A stretch of 10,746 nt of DNA from JAPUDQ01 sp964538665 (lineage in GTDB: Bacteria > Patescibacteriota > Saccharimonadia > Saccharimonadales > Saccharimonadaceae), in contig CAZIEB010000024.1 of the NCBI GenBank assembly GCA_964538665.1, positions 1 to 10,746 on the forward strand, in the 5' to 3' direction. Position 1 is the stretch's first letter. Every line of letters starts with the position of its first letter. Positions 1-7,397 of this stretch are shown in pieces. Made by a program: the position numbers and the translations under genes. The notes beneath the pieces were generated by a model that was given only the letters and a program-made list of their open reading frames with translations, searched no databases and was not told the origin of the DNA.

Positions 1-3000
1 CCGAGTTCCTCGGCGGCGCGGACGAGCTCGTCCTGCTCCTCCGTGACCTCGAGCACCGCGCCCTCGCGGGTCTGGACGTTGATGTCGAGCGCGAGCGACT
101 GGATCTCCTTGAGCAGCACCTTGAAGCTCTCGGGGATGGTCGGCTCGGGGATGTTCTCGCCCTTGACGATGGCTTCGTACGCCTTGACGCGACCGACCGT
201 GTCGTCGGACTTGATCGTGAGCATCTCCTGGAGGGTGTGTGCGGCGCCGTACGCTTCGAGCGCCCAGACCTCCATCTCACCAAATCGCTGTCCACCGTTT
301 TGCGCTTTACCGCCAAGTGGCTGCTGTGTGACCATCGTGTATGGACCAATTGAGCGAGCGTGAATCTTATCTGCGATCATGTGGTGCAGCTTGATGATGT
401 ACATGACACCGACAGTAGTTTTTTCTTGGAAAGCATCACCGGTGCGGCCATCAAACAACTGCAGTTTGCCGTCACGTGGTAGTCCGGCTTTTTCGAGTTC
501 TTGCTCAATGACTTCGTTTGGCACGCCGTTGAAAGGCGGGGTCGCAACGCGATACCCAAGAGCACGCGCAGCCATACCGAGGTGCGTTTCAAACAACTGT
601 CCGAGGTTCATACGACTTGGCACGCCGAGCGGGTTGAGTATCACATCAACTGGCGTTCCATCTTCCATGAACGGCATGTCTTCGACTGGCAGAATTCGTG
701 CAACAACACCTTTGTTTCCGTGTCGTCCAGCCAACTTGTCTCCAACTGCAATTTTGCGAAGCTGTGCGACATATATTTGGATTTGCATCAAGACACCGGC
801 TTTGAGCTCATGGCCATTTTCTCGTGAGAATATCTTCACGCCTACAACTTTGCCTTGTTTGCCGTTGCTCATTCGCTGAGAAGTGTCTCGGACATCCTTG
901 GCCTTCTCGCCAAAGATGGCGCGCAGTAATCGCTCTTCAGAACTGAGTTCCTGCTCACCTTTTGGCGTAATTTTTCCGACTAAGACGTCGCCAGCTTTGA
1001 CTTCTGCACCTACACGGACGATACCATCTTCATCGAGGTGCCTGAGTGATTCTTCTGAGACATTTGGGATATCACGAGTGACAATTTCTGGACCAAGCTT
1101 GGTTTCTCGAACTTCAACCATAAAGTCTTGGATATTGATACTCGTCAGGTCATCGTCTTGCACAATGCGCTGGCTCAAGATTATTGAGTCATCCATGTTG
1201 TAGCCGTTCCATGGCATAAAGGCGACCGTTAAGTCACGTCCTAGTGCGAGTTCTCCGTCAGAGATACTGGCGCCTTCGATCAAAATGTCACCTTTTTTGA
1301 CTTTGTCACCGCGAGAAACCATGACATGTTGATTGATTGAACGGTCATCGTTACTCTGCTCAAAGTGAACCGGTTTGTAGACACGAACATCTTTTGGACC
1401 GTAAGAGACATGTACTTCGTCGGCATCAGCGCGGACAACTTCGCCTGCTGCCTCAGCGACAATTAGTTGCGAAGTATTGCGGGCGATGTCTGCTTCGACT
1501 CCAGTGCCTACTGTTGCAGCCTGTGTACGAATAAGCGGTACTGCTTGACGTTGCATGTTTGAGCCAGTCAAGCTACGGTCGATACGGTTTTTCTCGATAA
1601 ACGGCACGAGTGCGGCAGTTGTACCGATAATCTGCTTGCGCGCGGCATCCATGTAGGTAACCTCATCGGCATCGACTTCACCTGGCTCGAGTCGAATACG
1701 TGCACTGACACGACCGGAAATCTTGCCATCCGTCATATCGGCATTTGCTTCAGCAATAATCTCATTTGCTTCTTGTGCGGCGTTGAGGTATTCAACCTTA
1801 TCACTGACCTTGCCTTTGACGACTTTTCGGTATGGGGCTTCGATAAACCCATATTCATTTATGCGAGCATAGCTTGCGAGGTTGAGTACCAAACCAATGT
1901 TGGCTCCTTCTGGAGTCTCTACTGTACAAAGACGACCATAGTGAGTCGGGTGCGCATCACGTACTTCGAGTCCGGCACGCTCACGGCTAAGGCCGCCAGG
2001 TCCCATCGAGCTCAGACGGCGCTTGTGGCTCAGTTCTGACATAGGATTCGTCTGGTCCATAAACTGACTGAGCTGCGAACTCGCGAAGAATTCTCGTACT
2101 GCAGCCACAACTGGTCGAGCATTGATAAGTTGCGCTGGTGTCACGGTTTCGATATCACTGACACTCATTCGGTCTTTGGCGTTTCGATCCATGCGGAGCA
2201 TACCGATACGGAATTGGCGAGCGACAAGCTCACCGACCAGTTTGACGCGTCGGTTGCTAAGTGCATCGATATCATCTGCAGGTTCTTGTGTGTTGTTCAG
2301 TCGAATAATCTCGCTGATAATAGCTACAAGGTCCTCAAGACGCATAACACGGTTTTCGGTTGTATTGGCGACATCCAAACCAAGGCGTTGATTGAGTTTG
2401 TAGCGGCCAACCCTACTAAAATCAAATCGTTTGAAATCAAAGAACATTCTCTCGATCATGCCGCGAGCGTTGTCGACAGTCGCAAGATCACCTGGTCGGA
2501 GTTTGCGGTAGACCTCGATAAGCGCTTCGTTGGTGCCCTTGCTCGAATCTTTTTCGATCGTTGCATCGACATAATTGATTTCACCGGTATCGACATGCTT
2601 GAAAAGCTCTTTGATACTGGTGTTTGAGGCATATCCGAGCGCGCGCAACAGTGTCGTGACGGCAATTTTTCGACGACGATCAATCTTGACGAACATCGCA
2701 CCGTTTGTTGCAGTCTCGAACTCAAGCCAGGCGCCACGGCCAGGAATCAGCTTTGCGCCGTAGTAGTTGCGTCCACCGTGGTTGTCGGCCGTAAAGAAAA
2801 TACCTGCACTACGAATCAGCTGTGAGACCACTACGCGCTCTGCGCCATTGATTACAAATGTACCGCGCTCAGTCATCCATGGGTAGTCACCAAGATAAAT
2901 CTCTGACTCTTTGACTTCACCTGTCACTTTGTTTGTCAGCTCCACGACCGCTTTGAGTGGGGCTTCAAAGCTAATATTGTCATACCGTGCTTCTGCTTCG

Positions 3001-3227
3001 GTAATTTTTGGATCTTCAAAGTGGTAGTCTTTGAATCGTAACTCAAGTTTTTGTTCCGTATAATCGCTGATTGGGTTAATCTCAGCAAATATTTCGCCCA
3101 AGCCCGTTTCGACAAACTCTTTCCATGAGTCTACCTGGTGGGCGATGAGGTTGGGCAACTCCAATACTGAGTCTTTTTGCGTGAAAAAAACTCGGTCTTT
3201 GGGAGTACTCTTGGTGGTTTTGGCCAT
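1..3227 (-). CDS. rpoB: RNA polymerase beta subunit, 3' end cut by window edge
   Basis: The gene encodes the beta subunit of RNA polymerase, which forms much of the catalytic cleft. The frame is open without interruption from ATG 3227-3225 to the window edge (1075 complete codons); the C-terminus lies outside. The rifampicin-pocket region reads SQLSQFMDQTNPMSELSHKR near residues 386-405. Asp391, His401 and Ser406 match E. coli D516, H526 and S531, so the drug-binding residues are of the sensitive type. Other conserved blocks seen are GDKLAGRHGNKGVV, LNPLGVPSRMN and GGQRFGEMEVWALEAYGAA. The start is supported by AAGGAG (minus strand, 3237-3242) nine bases upstream. Odd: from codon 272-270 to the edge nearly every codon ends in G or C (85 of 90), unlike the codons before; see findings. 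The gene has its own promoter and leader downstream of clpP. Confidence 0.97.
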   Translation of the reverse strand, partial: MAKTTKSTPKDRVFFTQKDSVLELPNLIAHQVDSWKEFVETGLGEIFAEINPISDYTEQKLELRFKDYHFEDPKITEAEARYDNISFEAPLKAVVELTNKVTGEVKESEIYLGDYPWMTERGTFVINGAERVVVSQLIRSAGIFFTADNHGGRNYYGAKLIPGRGAWLEFETATNGAMFVKIDRRRKIAVTTLLRALGYASNTSIKELFKHVDTGEINYVDATIEKDSSKGTNEALIEVYRKLRPGDLATVDNARGMIERMFFDFKRFDFSRVGRYKLNQRLGLDVANTTENRVMRLEDLVAIISEIIRLNNTQEPADDIDALSNRRVKLVGELVARQFRIGMLRMDRNAKDRMSVSDIETVTPAQLINARPVVAAVREFFASSQLSQFMDQTNPMSELSHKRRLSSMGPGGLSRERAGLEVRDAHPTHYGRLCTVETPEGANIGLVLNLASYARINEYGFIEAPYRKVVKGKVSDKVEYLNAAQEANEIIAEANADMTDGKISGRVSARIRLEPGEVDADEVTYMDAARKQIIGTTAALVPFIEKNRIDRSLTGSNMQRQAVPLIRTQAATVGTGVEADIARNTSQLIVAEAAGEVVRADADEVHVSYGPKDVRVYKPVHFEQSNDDRSINQHVMVSRGDKVKKGDILIEGASISDGELALGRDLTVAFMPWNGYNMDDSIILSQRIVQDDDLTSINIQDFMVEVRETKLGPEIVTRDIPNVSEESLRHLDEDGIVRVGAEVKAGDVLVGKITPKGEQELSSEERLLRAIFGEKAKDVRDTSQRMSNGKQGKVVGVKIFSRENGHELKAGVLMQIQIYVAQLRKIAVGDKLAGRHGNKGVVARILPVEDMPFMEDGTPVDVILNPLGVPSRMNLGQLFETHLGMAARALGYRVATPPFNGVPNEVIEQELEKAGLPRDGKLQLFDGRTGDAFQEKTTVGVMYIIKLHHMIADKIHARSIGPYTMVTQQPLGGKAQNGGQRFGEMEVWALEAYGAAHTLQEMLTIKSDDTVGRVKAYEAIVKGENIPEPTIPESFKVLLKEIQSLALDINVQTREGAVLEVTEEQDELVRAAEEL

Positions 3228-3258
3228 AAACCTATGCTCCTTGGTGGTTAGTGATGTA

Positions 3259-3279
3259 GTAACTTGGCGGCGAAGTTAC
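3259..3279 (-). other. 7-bp hairpin in rpoB leader
   Basis: GTAACTT and AAGTTAC form a perfect 7-bp stem with a 7-base loop, 16 bases upstream of the rpoB Shine-Dalgarno hexamer (3237-3242). It could influence ribosome access or be a protein-binding site. No known leader motif was recognised. Confidence 0.4.
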
Positions 3280-3300
3280 CTAAGGCGGGGGTCAACACGC

Positions 3301-3321
3301 AAAAACGCCCGCCAATGGCGT
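3301..3321 (-). terminator. terminator-like hairpin in rpoB leader
   Basis: On the minus strand, ACGCC (3317-3321) pairs with GGCGT (3305-3309), followed directly by a run of five T (3301-3305). It lies about 40 nt downstream of the predicted rpoB start point and before the rpoB Shine-Dalgarno site. It could therefore act as an attenuator of rpoB, or as a terminator for read-through from clpP. The stem is only 5 bp; an alternative pairing CGCC/GGCG with an ATT loop overlaps it. Confidence 0.4.
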
Positions 3322-3364
3322 GCGTGTACAATACCCCTATCTTATTCAATCTTCATTACCACTT

Positions 3365-3393
3365 ATTGTAAGCTATGTCGACGCAGTGGTCAA
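3365..3393 (-). promoter_or_regulatory. rpoB promoter
   Basis: On the minus strand, TTGACC (3388-3393) and TACAAT (3365-3370) are separated by 17 bases, a good sigma-70-type match. The -35 box overlaps the clpP stop codon (3390-3392). Transcription would start near 3358, giving an rpoB leader of about 130 nt. Independent transcription of rpoB from clpP is inferred. Confidence 0.65.
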
Positions 3394-3983
3394 GACTTTT
3401 GGATGATTTTATCTGCGATTCCGTAGTCTACTGCTTCTTTGGCATTCATCCAAAAATCGCGCTCCATATCTTGTTTGACTTTGGATAGTTTTTGGCCGGT
3501 ATTTTTTGCGGTGATTTCCGCGAGGAGCTCTTTGAGTCGCACCGCTTCTCGCAATGTGATCTCCTGGTCGGTAACCCGCCCCTGAGTACCACTGCTCGGC
3601 TGATGGATCATTACGCGGGCGTGCGGCAACATATACCGTTTGCCTTTTGCCCCACTGGAGAGCAAAAACGCACCCATGCTTGCCTGGAGCCCTATGCCGT
3701 AGGTGGCAACGTCGGGCTTGATGAACTGCATGGTGTCATAAATTGCTAGACCGTCACTGACGCTGCCGCCGGGGCTATTGATATACAGAGAAATGTCTCG
3801 CTTTGGGTCATCATAGGCAAGATGGAGCAACTGTGCGACGACAATATTGGCGGTATGTTCGTTGACTTCTTCGCCTAAGAAGATGATGCGTTCATTGAGC
3901 AGTCGTGAGTATATATCAAAAGCTCGCTCACCGTCATGTGATTTTTCGATAACTGTCGGGACAAGGTAACTACGTGATTTCAT
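3390..3983 (-). CDS. clpP: ATP-dependent Clp protease proteolytic subunit
   Basis: ClpP is the serine peptidase that forms a barrel of two heptamers and degrades proteins delivered by ClpX or ClpC-type ATPases in the cytoplasm. The 197-residue length is typical. The catalytic triad is visible: Ser102 in QASMGA, His127 in MIHQP, and Asp176 in ERDFW. The oligomer core motif INSPGGSV is at residues 68-75. The start at 3983 is fixed by a promoter whose -10 box ends only seven bases upstream, so the transcript probably begins at or next to the AUG (leaderless). There is no room for a Shine-Dalgarno site. A CIRCE operator overlaps the promoter. The neighbour upstream is a small membrane protein and rpoB follows with its own promoter. 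Confidence 0.97.
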   Translation of the reverse strand: MKSRSYLVPTVIEKSHDGERAFDIYSRLLNERIIFLGEEVNEHTANIVVAQLLHLAYDDPKRDISLYINSPGGSVSDGLAIYDTMQFIKPDVATYGIGLQASMGAFLLSSGAKGKRYMLPHARVMIHQPSSGTQGRVTDQEITLREAVRLKELLAEITAKNTGQKLSKVKQDMERDFWMNAKEAVDYGIADKIIQKS

Positions 3984-3990
3984 ATCACTT

Positions 3991-4018
3991 ATTGTAGCAA
4001 AAAATTAGCACTCGTCAA
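3991..4018 (-). promoter_or_regulatory. clpP promoter, leaderless
   Basis: On the minus strand, TTGACG (4013-4018) and TACAAT (3991-3996) are 16 bases apart. A TG dinucleotide one base upstream of the -10 makes it an extended -10 as well. Seven bases separate the -10 from the clpP ATG, so the start point coincides with the start codon within a base. The -35 lies inside the CIRCE element. Confidence 0.7.
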
Positions 4019-4031
4019 ATGAGAGTGCTAG
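4005..4031. promoter_or_regulatory. CIRCE operator (HrcA binding site) at clpP
   Basis: The element reads TTAGCACTC, nine bases, GAGTGCTAG, against the consensus TTAGCACTC-N9-GAGTGCTAA. Seventeen of eighteen arm positions match; only the outermost base differs. HrcA is the heat-shock repressor that binds CIRCE, classically at groESL and dnaK operons. The site covers the clpP -35 box, so bound repressor would block polymerase. No hrcA gene is in the window. Confidence 0.88.
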
Positions 4032-4062
4032 ATATGCTTGGGTGATGTCCGCGCGTCGGTCA

Positions 4063-4317
4063 TCACTGTTGAGAATTGAATCTCTTGGCTTGTTCTTCGT
4101 TGATTTGCTTGCGATTATTTGAGCGGCCAAACTCGATTAGAGCCCCAGGTGCGAGAATGCCGAGAATGACACCAACCTCTACCAGTAGGCTCATGGCGTG
4201 CAATATGTACAGGCCGAGGAAGAAGGCCACCATGACGGCGAAGGCGATATATGGCATATAGATGATATACCACGCTTGGTGATATATCTCATATGTGTGC
4301 CGAGGACTATCCTTCAT
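4063..4317 (-). CDS. small two-helix membrane protein, unknown function
   Basis: The 84-residue product is not recognised. It has two hydrophobic stretches at about residues 18-39 and 44-62. They are flanked by a short polar N-terminus and a charged tail of about 20 residues rich in Asn, Lys, Gln and Glu. This pattern suggests an inner-membrane hairpin protein with both ends on one side. The ATG at 4317 is supported by AGGAG (4322-4326) four bases upstream and an extended -10 promoter just before. It stands between trigger factor and the CIRCE-controlled clpP but has its own promoter, so co-function with either is not shown. Codon use resembles its neighbours. Confidence 0.75.
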   Translation of the reverse strand: MKDSPRHTYEIYHQAWYIIYMPYIAFAVMVAFFLGLYILHAMSLLVEVGVILGILAPGALIEFGRSNNRKQINEEQAKRFNSQQ

Positions 4318-4352
4318 TAGACTCCTATCCTGACTAACGCGCGGACAGGTAT

Positions 4353-4361
4353 ATTATAGCA
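4353..4361 (-). promoter_or_regulatory. extended -10 promoter for the 84-residue membrane protein
   Basis: The minus strand reads TGC followed by TATAAT (-10 at 4353-4358, TG at 4360-4361). Transcription would start near 4346, about 30 bases before the ATG, with AGGAG in between. A -35 box is not evident, as expected for an extended -10 promoter. Confidence 0.6.
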
Positions 4362-4364
4362 CAA

Positions 4365-5642
4365 TTAAGAGTTTATTTCAACTAGTCGATTGATCGTCTT
4401 TTCGGTGATTACGCGATTGGCTAGATCACGTCGTGCATCTGGAGACTCGAGCTGCGCAGCCATGGTGGGCGCTTCTTCCTTGCGCCGAGCGAGCTCTGCT
4501 TCGAGTTCGTCTTTGGAAATCTCAATATTCTCAACTTTGCTAAGCTCGGCTATGACGAGACCGGCTTTTACTCGGCGCTCTGCAGCCTCAGATAATTCCT
4601 TGGTTCGCCACTCTTCGACATCTTTGAAGCCTTGTTGGGTGACGTACTGATCGATTGTCTGGCCGCGGTACATGAGATTTTGCATCAAATCCTGCTCTAT
4701 AGACTTTGCTTGATCATCGACAAGGATTTGCGGAAGAGGTACTTTGCTCTTCTCAACCAGTTCGCCGAGCAAGTCGTCTTTGAGTTTTTCGACGGCTTGT
4801 CGATCTTTTTGGTCCTGTAATTCGCGTTTGATGTCTGATTTGAGAGCCTTGATAGAGTCAAATGGACCTGATTTTTTTGCAAACTCATCATCAACTTTTG
4901 GCAGCGACACGTCGAGTATTGAGACTATCGTCACGGTAAACGTAACAGGCGCGCCCTTGAGATGATCGGCGTGATAGTCTTTAGGAAAAGTGACTTTGAT
5001 ATCAAACGTCTCGCCCGCACCGTGCCCGACAAGCTGTTCCTCAAAACCCGGTATAAACGTATTGCTACCGATTCGCAGCGCATATTCATTGCCACTGGCT
5101 CCTTCGATGCTAGCGCCTTTTTCATCTTTGCCTTCAAAATTGATGACAACTTCATCACCATCCTTGGTTTTGCGTGTGACGGGAGTTTTTTCGGCAAAAC
5201 CTTGACGCATTCGCTCGATAACCTCAGTCACTTCTTTGTCGGTGACAGCTGTTTTTTGTGGTGTTGCTTTCAATTTCTTGTAATTACCGAGTGTTATCTC
5301 GGGAAGCACGTCGATAGTCGCATCAAATTCGAGTGTCGAAAACGGTACAAACTTCTTAATCTCAATGGCCGGCTGATCAATGACGCGTAGGTTTTCATCA
5401 GCAATAATTTGGTTGAGGGCGAGATTGATTGCAGATTCTACGGTCTCTGTGCCAAGCGCATTTTGATCGACATTTTTTTCGATAACCGCAGCTGGGACTT
5501 TGCCTTTGCGGAATCCTTGGACTTTTACGGACTTACCTAAGTGACTTAGGGCATGGGTTTTTGCGGTAGTGAGTGTAGCCTCATCGACAGCGACGCTGAC
5601 AAGTACTTGTGTATCTGATAATTTCTTGAGAGTATGTTTCAT
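4365..5642 (-). CDS. tig: trigger factor, ribosome-associated chaperone and peptidyl-prolyl isomerase
   Basis: Trigger factor docks at the ribosome exit tunnel and shields nascent chains. The 425-residue protein has the usual three parts. The N-terminal ribosome-binding domain (about 1-115) carries the signature GFRKGKVP at 43-50. An FKBP-type PPIase domain spans about 155-245, ending in FPKDYHADHLKGAPVTFTV. The helical C-terminal chaperone domain begins near DDEFAKK (251-257). Length is normal for the family. The start at 5642 gives the canonical N-terminus; there is no clear Shine-Dalgarno site before it. hisS ends 59 bases upstream on the same strand. Confidence 0.96.
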   Translation of the reverse strand: MKHTLKKLSDTQVLVSVAVDEATLTTAKTHALSHLGKSVKVQGFRKGKVPAAVIEKNVDQNALGTETVESAINLALNQIIADENLRVIDQPAIEIKKFVPFSTLEFDATIDVLPEITLGNYKKLKATPQKTAVTDKEVTEVIERMRQGFAEKTPVTRKTKDGDEVVINFEGKDEKGASIEGASGNEYALRIGSNTFIPGFEEQLVGHGAGETFDIKVTFPKDYHADHLKGAPVTFTVTIVSILDVSLPKVDDEFAKKSGPFDSIKALKSDIKRELQDQKDRQAVEKLKDDLLGELVEKSKVPLPQILVDDQAKSIEQDLMQNLMYRGQTIDQYVTQQGFKDVEEWRTKELSEAAERRVKAGLVIAELSKVENIEISKDELEAELARRKEEAPTMAAQLESPDARRDLANRVITEKTINRLVEINS

Positions 5643-5684
5643 AACTACTCAGTCTACCAGATATCTATGCTCTATGCGAACCAC

Positions 5685-5712
5685 CCTATAGCGCCGACGC
5701 GTTAAATATCAA
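5685..5712 (-). promoter_or_regulatory. possible tig promoter
   Basis: On the minus strand, TTGATA (5707-5712, overlapping the end of hisS) and TATAGG (5685-5690) are 16 bases apart. The -10 is a weak match, so tig may instead be read through from hisS. Confidence 0.3.
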
Positions 5713-7051
5713 GGTCATCTTGATCGCGACGTTGTGCTTGTTTTTGTCGACGTCGTCGGTCTTTGACTGTTGTGACTATTCTTTCAAGCGACAGTTCCTG
5801 CTCGGTCTCATGGGCAACATCTTTGAGCTTGTAGATACCATCTGCGACTTCTTTTTCACCGACAAATAAGAGGTAGTTGATGCGCTGCTTGACTGCAGTT
5901 TTGATCTGCTTATCAATCTTGCGACCCGTCGTGTCGAGCGCGACTCGAACACCTTCTTCTCGGAGTTCATCAGCTAATCGGCGAGCTGATTTGTGGACGT
6001 CACCGAGCGTAATCATATATACGTCTGTGGTTGAGACGAAATCCGGCAAAAGATTGTGAGATTGGAGGAATAATTCTGTCATAGTCAGTCCCGGCGCAAA
6101 GCCGACAGTCGCAATTGGTTCCGCACCAAAAAGTCCGACAAGACCGTCATAGCGACCACCGCCAAACATGGCGCGGTTGTTGTCTGGGTGATTATCAAAT
6201 ACTTCGAACACCATTCCAGTGTAGTAGTCAAAGCCGCGCATCAAACTGATGTCAAACGCAGCGTTTTCGATACCTGCTTCGTGGAGCAAGGTAAATAATT
6301 CTTGCACCTCACGGACTGATTCACTATCGAGTAACTCTCGTGGCAAATCGGCCATACTTTCAGCCGCCAGCAGCGCATGGATTTTGTTCATACCCTCAAA
6401 GTGTTGTTCTTCTCCGAAAATATCTCGTGCCTGCGCATCAAATTCCTCCCGAGGCAATTTGTCTTTGCGGTCAAACAGCTTAATCATCATTTGGGACTGT
6501 ACGATATCGAGCCCTAGGTATTCGCTCATCATTAGATTGATCATTTTGCGGTTGTTGATACGGATGGTGTACATTTTTTTGTCGGCGCCAAAAGCCCGCA
6601 TAATTCGATCAGCCAATACGACTACTTCGGCATCGGCAGCAACACCATCTATCCCAAATACATCAGCATTGAGTTGCCAAAACTCGCGCTCGCGGCCCCT
6701 CTGTGGTCGCTCATAACGCATAAATTGTCCGATATTGTACCACCGTAATGGATAGCCAAGTTCTTGGCGTTTTGCCGCTACCATACGACTAACACTCGGG
6801 GTCATCTCAGGCCGAATTGCAACATTTCGCCCGCCACGGTCAGTGAATAGATAGGTCTGGTCGTTTACGATTTCTTGTCCAGTTTTTGCTGCGTATATTT
6901 CGAGCGGCTCCAACAGTGGTGCGTCATAGGCTTCGTACCCAAAACCCTCCACGACTCGACGCCAAGTCGTGAATATATAATTTCGTACGCGCATATCCTC
7001 AGGATAAAAGTCCCGAGTTCCTTTGTATGGTTGTGATGGCAATCCTGGCAT
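5702..7051 (-). CDS. hisS: histidyl-tRNA synthetase
   Basis: This class II synthetase charges tRNA-His with histidine in the cytoplasm. The 449-residue protein begins with the typical QPYKGTRDFYPEDM. It shows motif 2 as RYERPQRGREREFWQ (112-126) and the histidine-specific motif RGFDYYTG (272-279), followed by GGGRYDGL (297-304). The C-terminal anticodon-binding domain covers about 342-432 and ends in a strongly basic tail. Motif 3 reads TVGFAPGLTMTELF (315-328). The Arg usual after GFAxGxE in bacterial HisRS is absent; this may be normal for a CPR-type branch. The ATG at 7051 lacks a clear Shine-Dalgarno site. The gene follows the 97-residue membrane protein by 52 bases. Confidence 0.96.
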   Translation of the reverse strand: MPGLPSQPYKGTRDFYPEDMRVRNYIFTTWRRVVEGFGYEAYDAPLLEPLEIYAAKTGQEIVNDQTYLFTDRGGRNVAIRPEMTPSVSRMVAAKRQELGYPLRWYNIGQFMRYERPQRGREREFWQLNADVFGIDGVAADAEVVVLADRIMRAFGADKKMYTIRINNRKMINLMMSEYLGLDIVQSQMMIKLFDRKDKLPREEFDAQARDIFGEEQHFEGMNKIHALLAAESMADLPRELLDSESVREVQELFTLLHEAGIENAAFDISLMRGFDYYTGMVFEVFDNHPDNNRAMFGGGRYDGLVGLFGAEPIATVGFAPGLTMTELFLQSHNLLPDFVSTTDVYMITLGDVHKSARRLADELREEGVRVALDTTGRKIDKQIKTAVKQRINYLLFVGEKEVADGIYKLKDVAHETEQELSLERIVTTVKDRRRRQKQAQRRDQDDLDI

Positions 7052-7103
7052 AATTATGGCTTATTGTTGCATTTTTCACGCCATTTTGCAAGGATAAGCG
7101 TCA

Positions 7104-7397
7104 TTATTGTACAAAAGGCACTCGACCATGCACAAATTCAGAGGTCGCGACAAGCACAAAACCGATACCGACAACAAGCAGTAGCACAGCCGGATAGAAC
7201 CGTCGGCTCCATCCAGAAACAGGTTTTTTACTGCGGTATAGATACGACGTTTTTTGAGAGATATCTATCGCATGCAGGATAATGATAGCCACAACTAGCG
7301 CAAGCAAAGCCCATTCAATCATATAAACAATCCGTATCAGCAAGATCACTTCACTGTAGCCGAGCAGCAGATGGAGCATCGAAGCAGAATCATTCAT
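7104..7397 (-). CDS. small two-helix membrane protein coupled to trmH
   Basis: Not recognised. A longer frame begins at 7463, but the start at 7397 is preferred. It lies in ATGAATGA, overlapping the trmH stop (7390-7392) by eight bases, the classic arrangement for translational coupling. The earlier Met would overlap trmH by over 70 bases. The 97-residue product has hydrophobic segments at about 10-24, 27-44 and 68-87. A basic loop between the last two contains RSKKPVSGWSRR. A hairpin topology with this loop in the cytoplasm fits the positive-inside rule. The partner of this protein is unknown. Confidence 0.7.
   Translation of the reverse strand: MNDSASMLHLLLGYSEVILLIRIVYMIEWALLALVVAIIILHAIDISQKTSYLYRSKKPVSGWSRRFYPAVLLLVVGIGFVLVATSEFVHGRVPFVQ
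7106..7135 (-). promoter_or_regulatory. possible hisS promoter
   Basis: On the minus strand, TTGTGC (7130-7135) and TACAAT (7106-7111) are 18 bases apart, inside the end of the upstream small gene. The start point would be near 7099, about 48 bases before the hisS ATG. A second weaker candidate is TTGCAA with AACAAT 17 bases further on, closer to the ATG. Confidence 0.35.

Noticed and set aside
379..879. 166-codon plus-strand open frame
   Set aside because: It is antisense to the well-conserved C-terminal half of rpoB, has a composition rich in Ser, Pro and Thr, and no recognisable domain.
2130..2627. 165-codon plus-strand open frame
   Set aside because: It is antisense to conserved rpoB, has no family motif, and is explained as a shadow of rpoB codons.
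4962..5390. 142-codon plus-strand open frame
   Set aside because: It is antisense to the trigger factor PPIase domain and has no promoter or ribosome site.
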